Shown: positions 49,902 to 59,544, numbered from the stretch's first letter. The stretch is DNA of 64,000 nucleotides from Glandiceps talaboti (GCF_964340395.1 NC_135561.1:20064240-20128239); one strand, 5' to 3'. Notes: generated from the letters alone by a model not told the origin. Numbers and translations: made by a program.

Positions 49902-51392
49902 TTATACCATGTGCTGACTGACACAGACTGGACCCAGAGACTGCAATTCAGATGCATCCTGGGCCATATCTCTAAGATAGTAGCTTATAAAAGAATTAGG
50001 AGAACACCAGGTAACAGCTTTGATCACTTCTGCTACTGGAATTCCTGCATGTACTGCCCAAGAAGTTGAGATGGCTCTAACTTCATGGGCTGTGACCCGG
50101 GATAACCTTAAACTATCATCAGATGCTTCCTGGTATGCCCATCTGACTGTCTGAATAATCCACTTAGAAATTATGGCTGCCGAACAATCGCTCTTGTTGT
50201 CGGAGTCATAAGGGATGAAGAGACGTGATCTCTCTCCTCTGAATGAGTTTGTACGATGCAAATACCAACGTATGGCTCGAACCGGACAAAGTAATCTCTC
50301 TTGTTTGTCAGAACCTACCAAATTAGAGAGAGGAAGAAGGGTAATGGGGGAAGAAAAAGACCCCAGTACCTGGTTCTTTGCTAAGAAAGATGGGTGAGGC
50401 CTGAGAATTACTTGTGATTCAGACCAGGTAATTCTCCCCTTGCTCACATCTAAAGCATGGATCTCACTGCGTCTTCTGCCAGACGCTAAGGCCAAGAGGA
50501 AGACTGTTTTGAGTGTCATTGCTCTCAATGAAACTGATTGCATAGGTTCAAAGGGAGCTTTCTCCAGTACCCTCAGGACTAATGCCAGATTCCACTGAGG
50601 GACCGAAATAGGTTTAGGAGGACACTTGATATGGAAATGCCTAATCATGCTAGACAAAACTTTATCTTGACCAAAGTCTTTGCCTCCTGTACTCTTAATG
50701 GTAGATGCAATTGCTGCGCGGTATACCATTATAGTTTTTACAGCAAATTTCTTAACATTAAAGAGATCTAACAAGAAGTCTGCAAAGTCTCTGGTAGTGA
50801 TATGGATTGGATCAATCTGCCTTCGCTGACACCAATCACAAAATCGTTCCCATTTGCTATTGTAAGTGCTGAGAGTACTTGCCCGCTGCGGTCTTGCGAT
50901 AACCGCGGCAGAGTCAGTAGAAAATCCTTTCTGAACGAGGGATTTCTCGATAGTTTGAATGCGTGAAGACGAAAACTCTCTAGGCTGGGGTGAACAATGC
51001 TCCGACCCTGAGAGAGAAGGTCTGTCCTCTGTGGAAGCCGAATTGGGCAATCTACTAAAAGAGACAGAAGCCAAGGGAACCAAGACCGATTTGGCCATAG
51101 CGGTGCTATCAGAATAAGGACTACATCCTCCTCCTGTACCTTGCGAAGGACCAGAGGAAGAATCACTATTGGAGGGTAAGCATACGCTAATATTCCCTCC
51201 CATGAGATTGACAGCGCATCCATCGCTAATGCCCTTGTGTCCGGAGTTGGAGCTACGAACATTGGCAGTTTTGCGTTGTGGTAAGTTGCAAAGAGATCCA
51301 GCAGGGGGGTTCCCCAGTGAGCGAAGACCTGATTTGCTACCTCCTGGGGGAGATGTCGTGCTCTTAGGGTTATGTCCCTCTCTTTGCACCAA
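49902..51392 (-). CDS. DIRS tyrosine recombinase (integrase-like YR)
   Basis: The open frame spans 496 codons. The recognisable recombinase starts near residue 155 (about 50927), after a stretch that is mostly the overlapping RNase H/Dam-like region read in another frame. An N-terminal SAM-like core-binding part (residues about 165-260, RPQRASTLSTYNSKWERFC) precedes the catalytic domain. Catalytic residues are visible: R307 in SGRRRSEIHAL, H436 and R439 in TAHEVRA, W462 in TWCSP, and nucleophile Y472 in FISYYLRD. This tyrosine cleaves and rejoins DNA when the circular copy inserts. The frame lies -1 relative to the Dam-like frame it overlaps, so an internal start (M99 at about 51098 is a candidate) or frameshifting is needed. 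No disabling change is seen in the domain. Confidence 0.92.
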   Translation of the reverse strand: MVQREGHNPKSTTSPPGGSKSGLRSLGNPPAGSLCNLPQRKTANVRSSNSGHKGISDGCAVNLMGGNISVCLPSNSDSSSGPSQGTGGGCSPYSDSTAMAKSVLVPLASVSFSRLPNSASTEDRPSLSGSEHCSPQPREFSSSRIQTIEKSLVQKGFSTDSAAVIARPQRASTLSTYNSKWERFCDWCQRRQIDPIHITTRDFADFLLDLFNVKKFAVKTIMVYRAAIASTIKSTGGKDFGQDKVLSSMIRHFHIKCPPKPISVPQWNLALVLRVLEKAPFEPMQSVSLRAMTLKTVFLLALASGRRRSEIHALDVSKGRITWSESQVILRPHPSFLAKNQVLGSFSSPITLLPLSNLVGSDKQERLLCPVRAIRWYLHRTNSFRGERSRLFIPYDSDNKSDCSAAIISKWIIQTVRWAYQEASDDSLRLSRVTAHEVRAISTSWAVHAGIPVAEVIKAVTWCSPNSFISYYLRDMAQDASELQSLGPVCVSQHMV

Positions 51393-52317
51393 AACATCAT
51401 GTCCCAGAGCAGATAACAGAGGTCTGGTGACTTTGTGCCCCCCATTTGTTTACATATGCTACCACTGTCGTATTGTCGGAGTGGAGCAGTACGTGGCGAG
51501 CCGACACCAGAGTCTCGAATTGCACTAGGGCTAGAAAGACTGCCTTGAGTTCTAACCAGTTGATGTGTCTCTGACTTGTTACTCCCCCCCACTGACCTGA
51601 GGCCACCTGGGAGTCGCAGTGGGCTCCCCATCCCTCTTTCGAAGCATCGGTGAAAAGGGACAGGTTCGCTTTTTGATACGCTAGGGACCTCCCTTCTAGC
51701 AAATTGTTCTCGTCCACCCACCAAAGCAGGTGCAAGCGGAGAGACGGACGAATAGGAATCTTGAAAGAGAGGGGGTGTAATGATGGGCGCCAGAATCGTG
51801 AATCGGTACATGAAAATATGCGTCCTTTAGATCGATTGACGCCATCCATTCCCCTGGCTGAACAGCGGCGAGAATGGATCGCGTGGTCTCCATCTTGAAC
51901 TTGGACACGGTCATGAATTGGTTCAGTGCTGTTAGGTTCAGAATTGGGCGCCACCCCCCCGATTTTTTTGGCACCAAAAACAGGTGGTTGTAAAACCCTG
52001 GACCTGCATTGGTAGCGTTCACCTGTCTGACTACCCCTTTTTTGAATTGCTTCTAACAGAGCTTCTCTTTTTTGCTTGTTGCCTGGAAGCACTGTGACAA
52101 AGGGAGACATTGTAAGTGGTGGGTCACGTTCGAACTCTAGGCGATAACCCTCTCTTACTATTGAAAGAACCAAGGAATCGTCGGTAATCAGCTGCCACTC
52201 TTTGGTGAATGACAGGAGCCTTCCCCCTACTGGCCCTACGCTTGATTGAGAGGGTGTAGTAGGGGCGGCAAAGAAGACGGGAGCACCGTCAGGAATGTTG
52301 CGCGAAACCACTTGCAC
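50768..52317 (-). pseudogene. DIRS RT-RNase H-Dam-like polyprotein, broken
   Basis: The region reads in three frames. The first frame opens at 52317, overlapping the end of gag by 29 bp, with the pre-RT segment WQLITDDSLVLSIVREGYRL. At about 52053 an A-run shifts the frame and the RT fingers follow (VPKKSGGWRPILNLTALNQF), then palm motif A (SIDLKDAYFHVPI). At about 51780-51791 the RT stops, and the sequence jumps to the connection and RNase H in the first frame. The F/LPFGL and YxDD segments of RT are absent. RNase H keeps D224 (FTDAS), E256 (WLELKA) and D281 (HSDNT), counted from 52317. Near 51440 a G-run shifts the frame again into the RNase H end and a conserved LLDLFATYHNAKLPMFV, AYAYPP region, described in DIRS as a Dam-like methyltransferase domain. 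The RNase H C-terminal catalytic segment also seems missing at ARHLPQEVANQ (about 51345). It cannot make an active reverse transcriptase. Confidence 0.88.
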
Positions 52318-54583
52318 CCCTCTCTGAGGGTGGTCCGGGTTTGCTGTCTTTGTTCGTCACAGACCACTGAGGCTTGCCTCTACCACGGCCTCGGGAAGTC
52401 TGTCTGCCCCGTCCTCGACCCCTCTGTGAACCTCGTGAGATGTTTGTCACAGGGGACTTACTACTGACTGGGGACTGTTTGAAGTTTGTATGCGGTTTCG
52501 AACGAGGAGTGTCAAAAATCAAACGCTCCCGCTGCTTTGCTTCGCTGGCACGGTTAGCTATAGAAGTCAAAGTGCCAGCAAATAGAGAAGGTGCATCAAT
52601 CGGTGCTGCGCGAACTTCCTGTTTTAATTCTGTTGGCAACACAATTGAGTTACGACGCAGAAAAGCATCTCGCTGAAGGAGTAACAAGGCAGCACGTGAC
52701 CTAGTCGTTTGCTCAGTCACGTGGCTAAGTGCTTTATTAACTACCTGCATCAGACGAAATATCTTCTGTGAGTCAGGATGGGCGGACCTCATCTCTGACA
52801 CCGTAGTAGCAAGGAACCAATCGATAGAGGAGAATATCCGAAGGGATAATGCGTATCCTTCTCCTAACCGTGATAAGTGTTTATTATCAATGGTAGTATT
52901 CTTAAAACCATCACGATCTTGGTCAACAGCGTCAGCATCAGTGTCCAGCTCTGGAAAGTTGACACGTTGATCGGTTGCGTGGGTACGATAAGGTTTCCCT
53001 GGATAGCGGAACCAAGGGTACCTATTCATTCGCATTGGCGGCTGACCTGGACCCTTGCCACAAACCTCTGAGGACACTTTACCCTGTACTGAAGTGACCA
53101 TAGCTGAGAGGGGGAGTGTAGCAGGTTGATACTCCGTCTGTTCGAGCTGGCCCTCCAATGCTAAGCTTGTCTCAGACTGTACCGAATTCGTTGCAGTGGG
53201 ACGGGTACATTTATCTGGGAACTGTTGATAAACCCATTCAACGCATTGACTAAATGGAATATCAGCAAAGCGTTCCGGAGAGGGCGCTCTCCCCTCTGAT
53301 TCAGAGGGCGGCGGTCTAACCCGATCGTCATCCGAATGGTCAGCGCCCCCAAGGAGGTCGCGATCCTCTGGGGCCGTTAAGGACATTTCATCGGGATCGC
53401 GTCTCCATAGGGATCCGAAACGTTCGCCCTGTAAGCGGCAGAAACGTGTCGGTGAAGACGAGGGAGAACGCTCTTCACGCGTTACCGGAATGCGTGGTCT
53501 GGAAGAGCGTCTCGGTGAAAGCGATGATCTACGATCCCCGCGCCTCGGTGGACTGTGCGAGCGGCGTGGGGAACGAGAGCGATCTCTGCGAGATCGAAGT
53601 ACCCCTATGTCACGTTCCGTTTGCGGATTGCGTGAACGACGGTGGCACTGGGAACGGTCATAAGGCGGCCGTGACCTCTCTCTATCTCTATCCCCTCCTC
53701 CCCAGGGACCCCTAGACTGATGGGTATCCATGGTGGGGGGGTAACCATAAGGTGACCAATAATTAGGTGGAGGCCAAAACCCTGTAGGTTGGCCAAAGGC
53801 AGTCCAAGGAAGTGGATTTTGTCTTGGATCCAAATCTGTGGAAGTTTCACCTTGTGGGTAGCCCATAGCATTGAATGGATATGGTAGCGTCCCCGTATGA
53901 GGCCATGGTATCGACCTAGGATCAGGTGACTGATCATGTGATCCGCTAGCGGTAGGACGGGAAGTGCGTCTTTTGACTTCCGGTATTACCCCACGCGAAG
54001 AATCTAGACTATTCGACGGCATGGTTTGACGTTCACTGAACGACCCTTGAACGGTATGTGGACGGCTCGAAGGGTTTACGTCAGTTCGCCTGGGAGGTTC
54101 TCGAAACCGACCGCTATATTGAGGTGTCGGAGACGGAGAACGAGAATCAGCTTTGTAGGAAGAGGGGCTGTCTGTAATTACAGGACACTCTCCACTAACA
54201 ATACCCGTATCAGGACGTCCCTTATCGGACGAGTCCTGCATAGGTCCACGAGAAACCCGTACTTCAGAACCCGTTGTGGTTAAGACCTCGCCCTCAGAAG
54301 GGCGTTTTGTCGTGGGAGAACCCACACTTACACAAGACTTACCTGAAAATTTATCTAAATCAGTGCTCGGAGCAGCGGAGGTCCGCTTACTCTGCTTTGA
54401 TTTTGGTTTACGTGACGATTCAATAGGTTTATCGAATTCCTGCCACTGATCGTCTGCCCAATGACCGCATACAGTTTTGCATGGTGAAGTACGGGAACAC
54501 TTCCGACAAGAAGGGCAAAATTTGTGGAGGTCCTCTATGTGGAAAACATGTCCACAAGACCCCTTCTTTTGGTTCGGAAGCAT
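52289..54583 (-). CDS. DIRS Gag-like structural protein
   Basis: The frame is open for 764 codons from the ATG at 54583. The frame also runs upstream to 54862, but that part is hydrophobic and atypical and reaches the terminal repeat, so the start just before the Cys cluster is preferred. Residues 10-39 hold six cysteines (C10, C23, C26, C29, C35, C39) with H12, H15, H20 and H41, which resembles the N-terminal Cys/His cluster of DIRS Gag proteins. Residues about 100-290 are Ser/Pro/Gly-rich, and 298-375 form an Arg/Ser-rich domain (SRRDRSRSPRRSHSPPRRGD). Residues about 560-690 form a helical segment (ALSHVTEQTTRSRAALLLLQ), and 717-737 an RG-rich tail (RGSQRGRGRGRQTSRGRGRG). The basic RS and RG parts suggest RNA binding. 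It ends 29 bp inside the next frame. No stop or frameshift is present. Confidence 0.85.
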   Translation of the reverse strand: MLPNQKKGSCGHVFHIEDLHKFCPSCRKCSRTSPCKTVCGHWADDQWQEFDKPIESSRKPKSKQSKRTSAAPSTDLDKFSGKSCVSVGSPTTKRPSEGEVLTTTGSEVRVSRGPMQDSSDKGRPDTGIVSGECPVITDSPSSYKADSRSPSPTPQYSGRFREPPRRTDVNPSSRPHTVQGSFSERQTMPSNSLDSSRGVIPEVKRRTSRPTASGSHDQSPDPRSIPWPHTGTLPYPFNAMGYPQGETSTDLDPRQNPLPWTAFGQPTGFWPPPNYWSPYGYPPTMDTHQSRGPWGGGDRDRERSRPPYDRSQCHRRSRNPQTERDIGVLRSRRDRSRSPRRSHSPPRRGDRRSSLSPRRSSRPRIPVTREERSPSSSPTRFCRLQGERFGSLWRRDPDEMSLTAPEDRDLLGGADHSDDDRVRPPPSESEGRAPSPERFADIPFSQCVEWVYQQFPDKCTRPTATNSVQSETSLALEGQLEQTEYQPATLPLSAMVTSVQGKVSSEVCGKGPGQPPMRMNRYPWFRYPGKPYRTHATDQRVNFPELDTDADAVDQDRDGFKNTTIDNKHLSRLGEGYALSLRIFSSIDWFLATTVSEMRSAHPDSQKIFRLMQVVNKALSHVTEQTTRSRAALLLLQRDAFLRRNSIVLPTELKQEVRAAPIDAPSLFAGTLTSIANRASEAKQRERLIFDTPRSKPHTNFKQSPVSSKSPVTNISRGSQRGRGRGRQTSRGRGRGKPQWSVTNKDSKPGPPSERGASGFAQHS

Positions 54584-54859
54584 GGTTTGAAAACACGCTT
54601 TAAACAAACAATAGTCAAAAGCGGAAAAAGAATGAAACGGTCGTGTAACGGAATACAATAGACGACCGCTCAATACAAACAGAATAAACAAAGAAAAGCG
54701 AAGCTTAAAACAAGCACAATTGAATGAAAAGAATAAAAGAAAGGACTCAGCTGGGTTTCCAGGGACTTGGGTGCCACAGAAGTCAGCTATAAAAATCCAC
54801 CAAGGCTTGAAAAGGCTAATTTGTCGTGAGCGAAGAAAATATACGTCTTCTTTCGCTCG

Positions 54860-54995
54860 CAAAATTTAGTACTGGCGGGAAAAGGGGCATCATGGGATAG
54901 CCACAGGTGGGTCAGGGGTCACGACTTTATTTTGCGAAGTTAGGCTAAAAGCAAAAGGGTAACCCAATAGTAGTATAATAAAGGTGAGTATTTTC
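54860..54995. repeat. DIRS right inverted terminal repeat (136 bp)
   Basis: Exact reverse complement of 49554-49689. The outer end reads AAAGGTGAGTATTTTC. Eleven further bases, GATGAACAGAA (54996-55006), complete the right terminus and are found only here and, complemented, in the ICR. Promoter activity for the minus-strand genes would be expected in or just inside this repeat, but no core promoter was identified. Confidence 0.93.
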
Positions 54996-55006
54996 GATGA
55001 ACAGAA

Positions 55007-55543
55007 ACTGTGTTATGATGCTTTCATTTCCTTAAAGATTTTGTTTAATACAGAAATTGCGGTTTGTCAAATGAAATCCTGATTCTGCTAAAGGATTCTT
55101 TGAATAAATTCAAACCGTAACCATTCATTTCATAAGCTTTCCTAGACAAGCATAATTCTGTTAACATGAACTGCAAATAATAGCCCTAAGAACCAGACTG
55201 ATGCAATTCTAAATCTAAAAGGTCGTCCATGTGAACACGATGTGCGGTACTTAGCAACTGTAATAATTGAGACTTAGCAGACCATGAACATGTCTCAATC
55301 ATTATGTTCCTGACGACCCCTGGTTTCTTCCTTTTCTTAAAAAACTTTCTATTCATGCAAAAAATGTCTTTTCACAATCATTAGACAAGATTATGTACTT
55401 TCACAAGTTCTAGCAATCATAATTGTATCTCTTTATATGAGCTACAGGCTGTAAATTATACATGCAACACTGGTTGGGTGTTACACTTCTTTACATAATT
55501 TCTTTGCAGGAAACATAATTTTGTTAATCTAATATAATATATA
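55007..55543. other. Gene-free flank right of the DIRS element
   Basis: No gene was recognised. Joining the flanks outside the two GAA triplets gives a plausible empty site with a single GAA. Confidence 0.45.

Positions 55544-55632
<89 letters not shown>
55544..55632. repeat. (AT)n microsatellite followed by (AC)n
   Basis: About 85 bp of pure AT dinucleotides are followed by AC dinucleotides to about 55645. The long AT run is self-complementary and can form a cruciform. Overlapping frames rich in YI repeats are not genes. Confidence 0.95.
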
Positions 55633-55633
<1 letters not shown>

Positions 55634-56057
55634 CACACACACACTCAGACAGACACACAAACATACAGTCATACATCTACAGCACATAGTGCCCCTACAG
55701 TTGATAAGATTTAGATTACTAGTGGTAGGTGGCACTTACATCAATAAACCTGTTGTAGACTTTTAACATATTACATCTAGCCTTATGATGTGATAAAAGA
55801 GTGTTCTATGATATGAGGTGAATTCCCTCATAAAAACTAAAATGACTATAAATTCACCATTCCTAAATTGAAAGTATTAATTCCATACATCAGTGCATGA
55901 TGTAACAATGCTCAAATTTGATTACATTTTGAGACAGCCATTGAATCATTCACCTAGTATCTGTAACGTTGCCATATAAACTGGTTCTGAAAAATTCAAA
56001 ATTTTATCATCATTGAGATCTCATATCATGATGAAAGCTCATCCTAGCAAAGTTCAG

Positions 56058-56135
56058 TCTAAATTAATGGATTTAACTACGTATTGCACCGAAATGAATT
56101 TTGGTGCAATACAAAGTTAAATCTATTAATTTAGA
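56058..56135. repeat. Hairpin element with 33-bp arms
   Basis: The left arm TCTAAATTAATGGATTTAAC, TACGTATTGCACC pairs with the right arm GGTGCAATACAAAGTTAAAT, CTATTAATTTAGA with a few mismatches around a 12-bp loop. Related phrases, ATCTCATATC and TCATC, flank both sides. Confidence 0.75.
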
Positions 56136-56325
56136 TCTCATATCGTCAAGATCTACTGGTGAGGGCTGAAGTCTTGCAGCAGTATTTATCCAATACAACC
56201 AGTTCTTACATTAAGTAGTCGATATAAAACACTTTATAAGATTCACTCTGATTGGTTAGAAAATGCTGCCTCTATATTCATAAGTGTATTACAATATATG
56301 CTTCCAACTCAGGAAGACGTTATGT

Positions 56326-56390
56326 GAACTGTGACTCGGGAAATAAACTGTGACTCGGGAAATAAACTGTGACTCTGAAATAAACTGTTT
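56326..56390. repeat. 20-21-bp tandem repeat, 3 copies
   Basis: AACTGTGACTCGGGAAATA is repeated three times, the last copy changed to CTCTGAAATA. Confidence 0.85.
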
Positions 56391-57560
56391 AAACTTTTGC
56401 TGTTACTTTGATATCTTGAAAACAAGACGACCAAAAATTCTTTATTATTTCAAAGTAAGCTTCCATATAGCAAAGTTTTGAAATATTTTAAGAAATTTAA
56501 TTTCCAGTGAAATTCGACATTTTGAAAAAGGAGTGTTTGTTGTCAGAGACACTGTTTAAAAGTCAAAGATGAGAGTAGAGCAAACAAGATGCAATGTTTG
56601 ACAAGTATTAATGTAAAAGCTTCAATTGTATACTCAAGATACAACACTGTCATGACAAGACATACAACGGAGGAATTCCCTTGATAGTTAAAAGTGATAA
56701 TATTGGCTTTCCTAATTTTAGGAATATTCCAATGTTTTTTACAGTATTTGAACTGTGTAGTCAAAGCTGTCATGCCGATGTCACCTTAGTGAATACTAAC
56801 AATTTGCTCAATGCAGGAAAAGAGACTTTGTAAGTACGATTTTCTAACTGCAAGCTAAATTAACATGCAAGTGTTCACCCTTGTCACTATAAATGTACTG
56901 AAACTGAACACAGGAAAAACTTTCACCATACATCCTCCACCAATGGGGATCTATGCTTTTATCTAGTATCTTGTTGAGATGTTATAAGTTGAAATATTCA
57001 GTCCAGCTGGAAATACAATGAATGCAGAGTTCTACAGTGACAAGTAAAACTACAACTTTGATTCTTCATCATAATTCTAAAAGTGCTTTATGCATCTTAA
57101 GGCAATTTTATTGCAGGTACTCCATCTGTTACATATTTATAAATTCAATATTCCAAAGTCAAAACTGATTTATTAATTATTCAAAAATCATAATTTTTAT
57201 TTTGAATATTATGTATATTATCATTTCATAAATTTGGAAATGTTAAAGCAAGTAATATATATGCTGTTGTATATTCAGTGAACTGTGTGTGTATGAATGT
57301 ACGTAGACTTTACTGGGTAGGAGTAATTGAAATTGAGTAGGTGAGAGTATGGAAATCATTATGTGACATAGTTAGCCGTAATGCGACACTTTATGGAAAG
57401 TGAGAACAGCTTCACTGTAGATTAGCCTCCCACTATTAAACAAAGATTCCACCAGAATTAACCTAAAGTGAAGTATCACCATGGGATTGGAATTCAATAC
57501 TCTCTAATTAGAATAGATCTACAAATGGGATCAAGGTACTTTACACCTGAATGCACTATC
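56391..57560. other. Gene-free AT-rich DNA
   Basis: No gene or clear repeat was recognised. Confidence 0.4.
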
Positions 57561-57569
57561 AAGTCAGAC

Positions 57570-58480
57570 ACAAGTTTGTATGGTTCTTGTATTTTGATAT
57601 GCATCATTACCATTTAGATATATGGTCATGGGTGTAATATGTGATTTCAATATGCATTGGTATAAGTTTATGGGGTGCTTGTACTTTGCAATTTCCATAT
57701 GACATCCTGTCCACTTTGAATACAAGTCTGTTTGTTGTATGGATTAAGATAAAAGTGCATGGGGTTCTTCTTACTATGATTGTGATATGCCAACTACCCA
57801 TTTCAACACTTGGATGCACATGTGTTTGTTGTATGGATTAAGATACAAGTTGATGGGGGTTCTGATTTTGATATGCATCCTGCTGACTTGAACACTGGAT
57901 TGAAATTCTTATCTATAGTAGTATGAATGAACACATGAATACAAGTCTATTTGTTGTATCGATAAAAATACAAGTTTATGGACTTCTTCTTATTGTGATT
58001 TTGATATGCCAGCTGCCCAATGGGCAATACTGTTCAATATTGTTCATTGTATGGATTTAAATACAAGCTTGTGGGGCTGCTACTTCTTTTTGATATTATA
58101 TGCATCATGCCCACTTGAGTGAATTGCAGATGGATTCAATGCAAGTTTATGGCCAGGGGGTTTCTTGTATAAATTTATCTGGATATATAGATGCAAGGGA
58201 CTTTTATGCTGTGGTTATATTATTCATTCTTGTCATTTCATCACTTATCATTGTATGCATTCAAATACAAGTTCACAGCGTTCTAGTTCTTTGCAATTCC
58301 AATATGCATCCTGCTGACTTGAGCATCTGAGTACAATACTTATAGTTTTCACATACAAGTTCATGGCCAGTTGTTCTTGTACTTTATATCATTTTGATAT
58401 AATACATGTAATGTGCCAACTGGTACAATTTATGCAAGTATGTTTGTTCTAGGGATTTAGAGTTGCAACAAATTATATGT
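57570..58480. repeat. Degenerate tandem array, units of roughly 105-125 bp
   Basis: Six to eight diverged units share TTTGTTGTATGGATTAAGAT, ACAAGTTTATGGGG, TTCTTGTACTTTG, ATTTTGATATGCATCCTGCT, GACTTGAACACTTG and AATACAAGT in that order. Short open frames across it are translations of repeat units. Confidence 0.7.
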
Positions 58481-59200
58481 CTGAGAGGTGTTATGGACAT
58501 TAAATTTTGTTGATGAATTTACCACCGTGACTATAAACACAGATACAAGTTCACAAATCTAGAGTTCTTGCACTTTGTGGTGTCTATCACAATCTTGCCC
58601 CTCCCCGTCAACACTTAGAAATGCACTTCTGATTAGTAACATATTCAGTTCCATACAGATTTCACAAACCACCAGAGAAGTCAAGTCATGTTAAAAATTC
58701 AACTGGCACTAAAGTGCTATTGGTTCTCATGCACGGGTTCAACACACAGGGCTAACAAGACTGATGGAGATAATATTGCACTGTATGAAAATTGTGTTTT
58801 TCTTGCTGTATTATGAAATTTTTTTTAAACAAAACATTTATTTACTGACGTCAAAGCTTCACTAGCTCTAACTGGAGTGTTTTGATTTTTTATCAAACAA
58901 CCCAAAATATCTTCATAAAAAATTGTGAAAATACCAATAATTAAATATGTTAATTAGAGTTTGATTATATCCTTAAGTACTACAGCAACAGGCTGAAATC
59001 TTGATTGTGTTGGGACACTAATCTTTGGGTGAAGACCCACAAATAAATAATAAATTGATTGGATTTAATTGTACCATGTTATGTACAAAATATGTTTACC
59101 CACAGGTGAATTAATGAGTAAATCATTATATCTAACAAAACTCAGGGTTTTTTTCAAACCTTCAGTTGTAGCTATAAGTGCATCTTTAATCGGGAATGCA
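58481..59200. other. Gene-free AT-rich DNA
   Basis: No gene or clear repeat was recognised. Confidence 0.4.
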
Positions 59201-59202
59201 GT

Positions 59203-59372
59203 TATTTGAAATGTTTGTATGTATTGAAGGCCGTGAGAAATGGATTTCAAATCAAACTTATTTGAAATGTTTGTATGTATTGAAGGCCATGAGCAATGGA
59301 TTTCAAATCAAACTTATTTGAAATGTTTGTATGTATTGAAGGCCATGAGCAATGGATTTCAAATCAAACTTT
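59203..59372. repeat. 55-bp tandem repeat, 3 copies
   Basis: TTATTTGAAATGTTTGTATG, TATTGAAGGCCATGAGCAAT, GGATTTCAAATCAAAC is repeated three times with one or two changes per copy. Confidence 0.92.
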
Positions 59373-59544
59373 AACTTTGTGCACAAAATGTTTACAAGAT
59401 GGGCAAGTTCACAACCATAAAACATTTTACAAGTACATATCAGGCATATGTTGATTTACATGCAAATAATGTTCTGTTTTTGCAGCTAAAACAAATCATA
59501 CCAATGTATGTCTGAGAGATGGATAGGGATGTACTGTAAACGTA

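Larger units (their letters stand above)
49517..55006 (-). mobile_element. DIRS-type tyrosine-recombinase retrotransposon (RT-defective copy)
   Basis: This 5.5-kb element is coded on the minus strand, so its 5' end is at the right. It has 136-bp inverted terminal repeats that are identical base for base, and an internal complementary region near its 3' end that mirrors both extreme termini. GAA stands at both outer edges. The coding order is Gag-like ORF, RT/RNase H/Dam-like region, then tyrosine recombinase in an overlapping frame. This order and the inverted-end architecture are those known for DIRS elements, which replicate through a circular DNA and integrate by a recombinase without an integrase or long target duplications. 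The polymerase region is broken by a deletion and frameshifts, whereas Gag and recombinase are open. The element is visibly richer in GC and CpG than its flanks. Confidence 0.95.

Noticed and set aside
49656-50069. 137-codon plus-strand frame over the DIRS left end
   Set aside because: It runs through the terminal repeat, the ICR and the antisense of the recombinase end. No protein family is recognisable.
51169-54283. Plus-strand open frames inside the DIRS element
   Set aside because: They lie antisense to Gag and recombinase, show no domain motifs, and are expected shadows of GC-richer coding DNA.
54584-54862. N-terminal 93-codon extension of the DIRS Gag frame
   Set aside because: It is hydrophobic and unlike Gag, reaches the inverted terminal repeat, and precedes the conserved-looking Cys cluster. 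The ATG at 54583 is preferred.
49517-55006. LTR retrotransposon or Crypton as alternative identity
   Set aside because: Terminal repeats are inverted rather than direct, no aspartic protease or DDE integrase is present, and RT/RNase H remnants exclude a Crypton.
55456-55735. Frames rich in YI dipeptides
   Set aside because: They are the (AT)n tract read in different frames.
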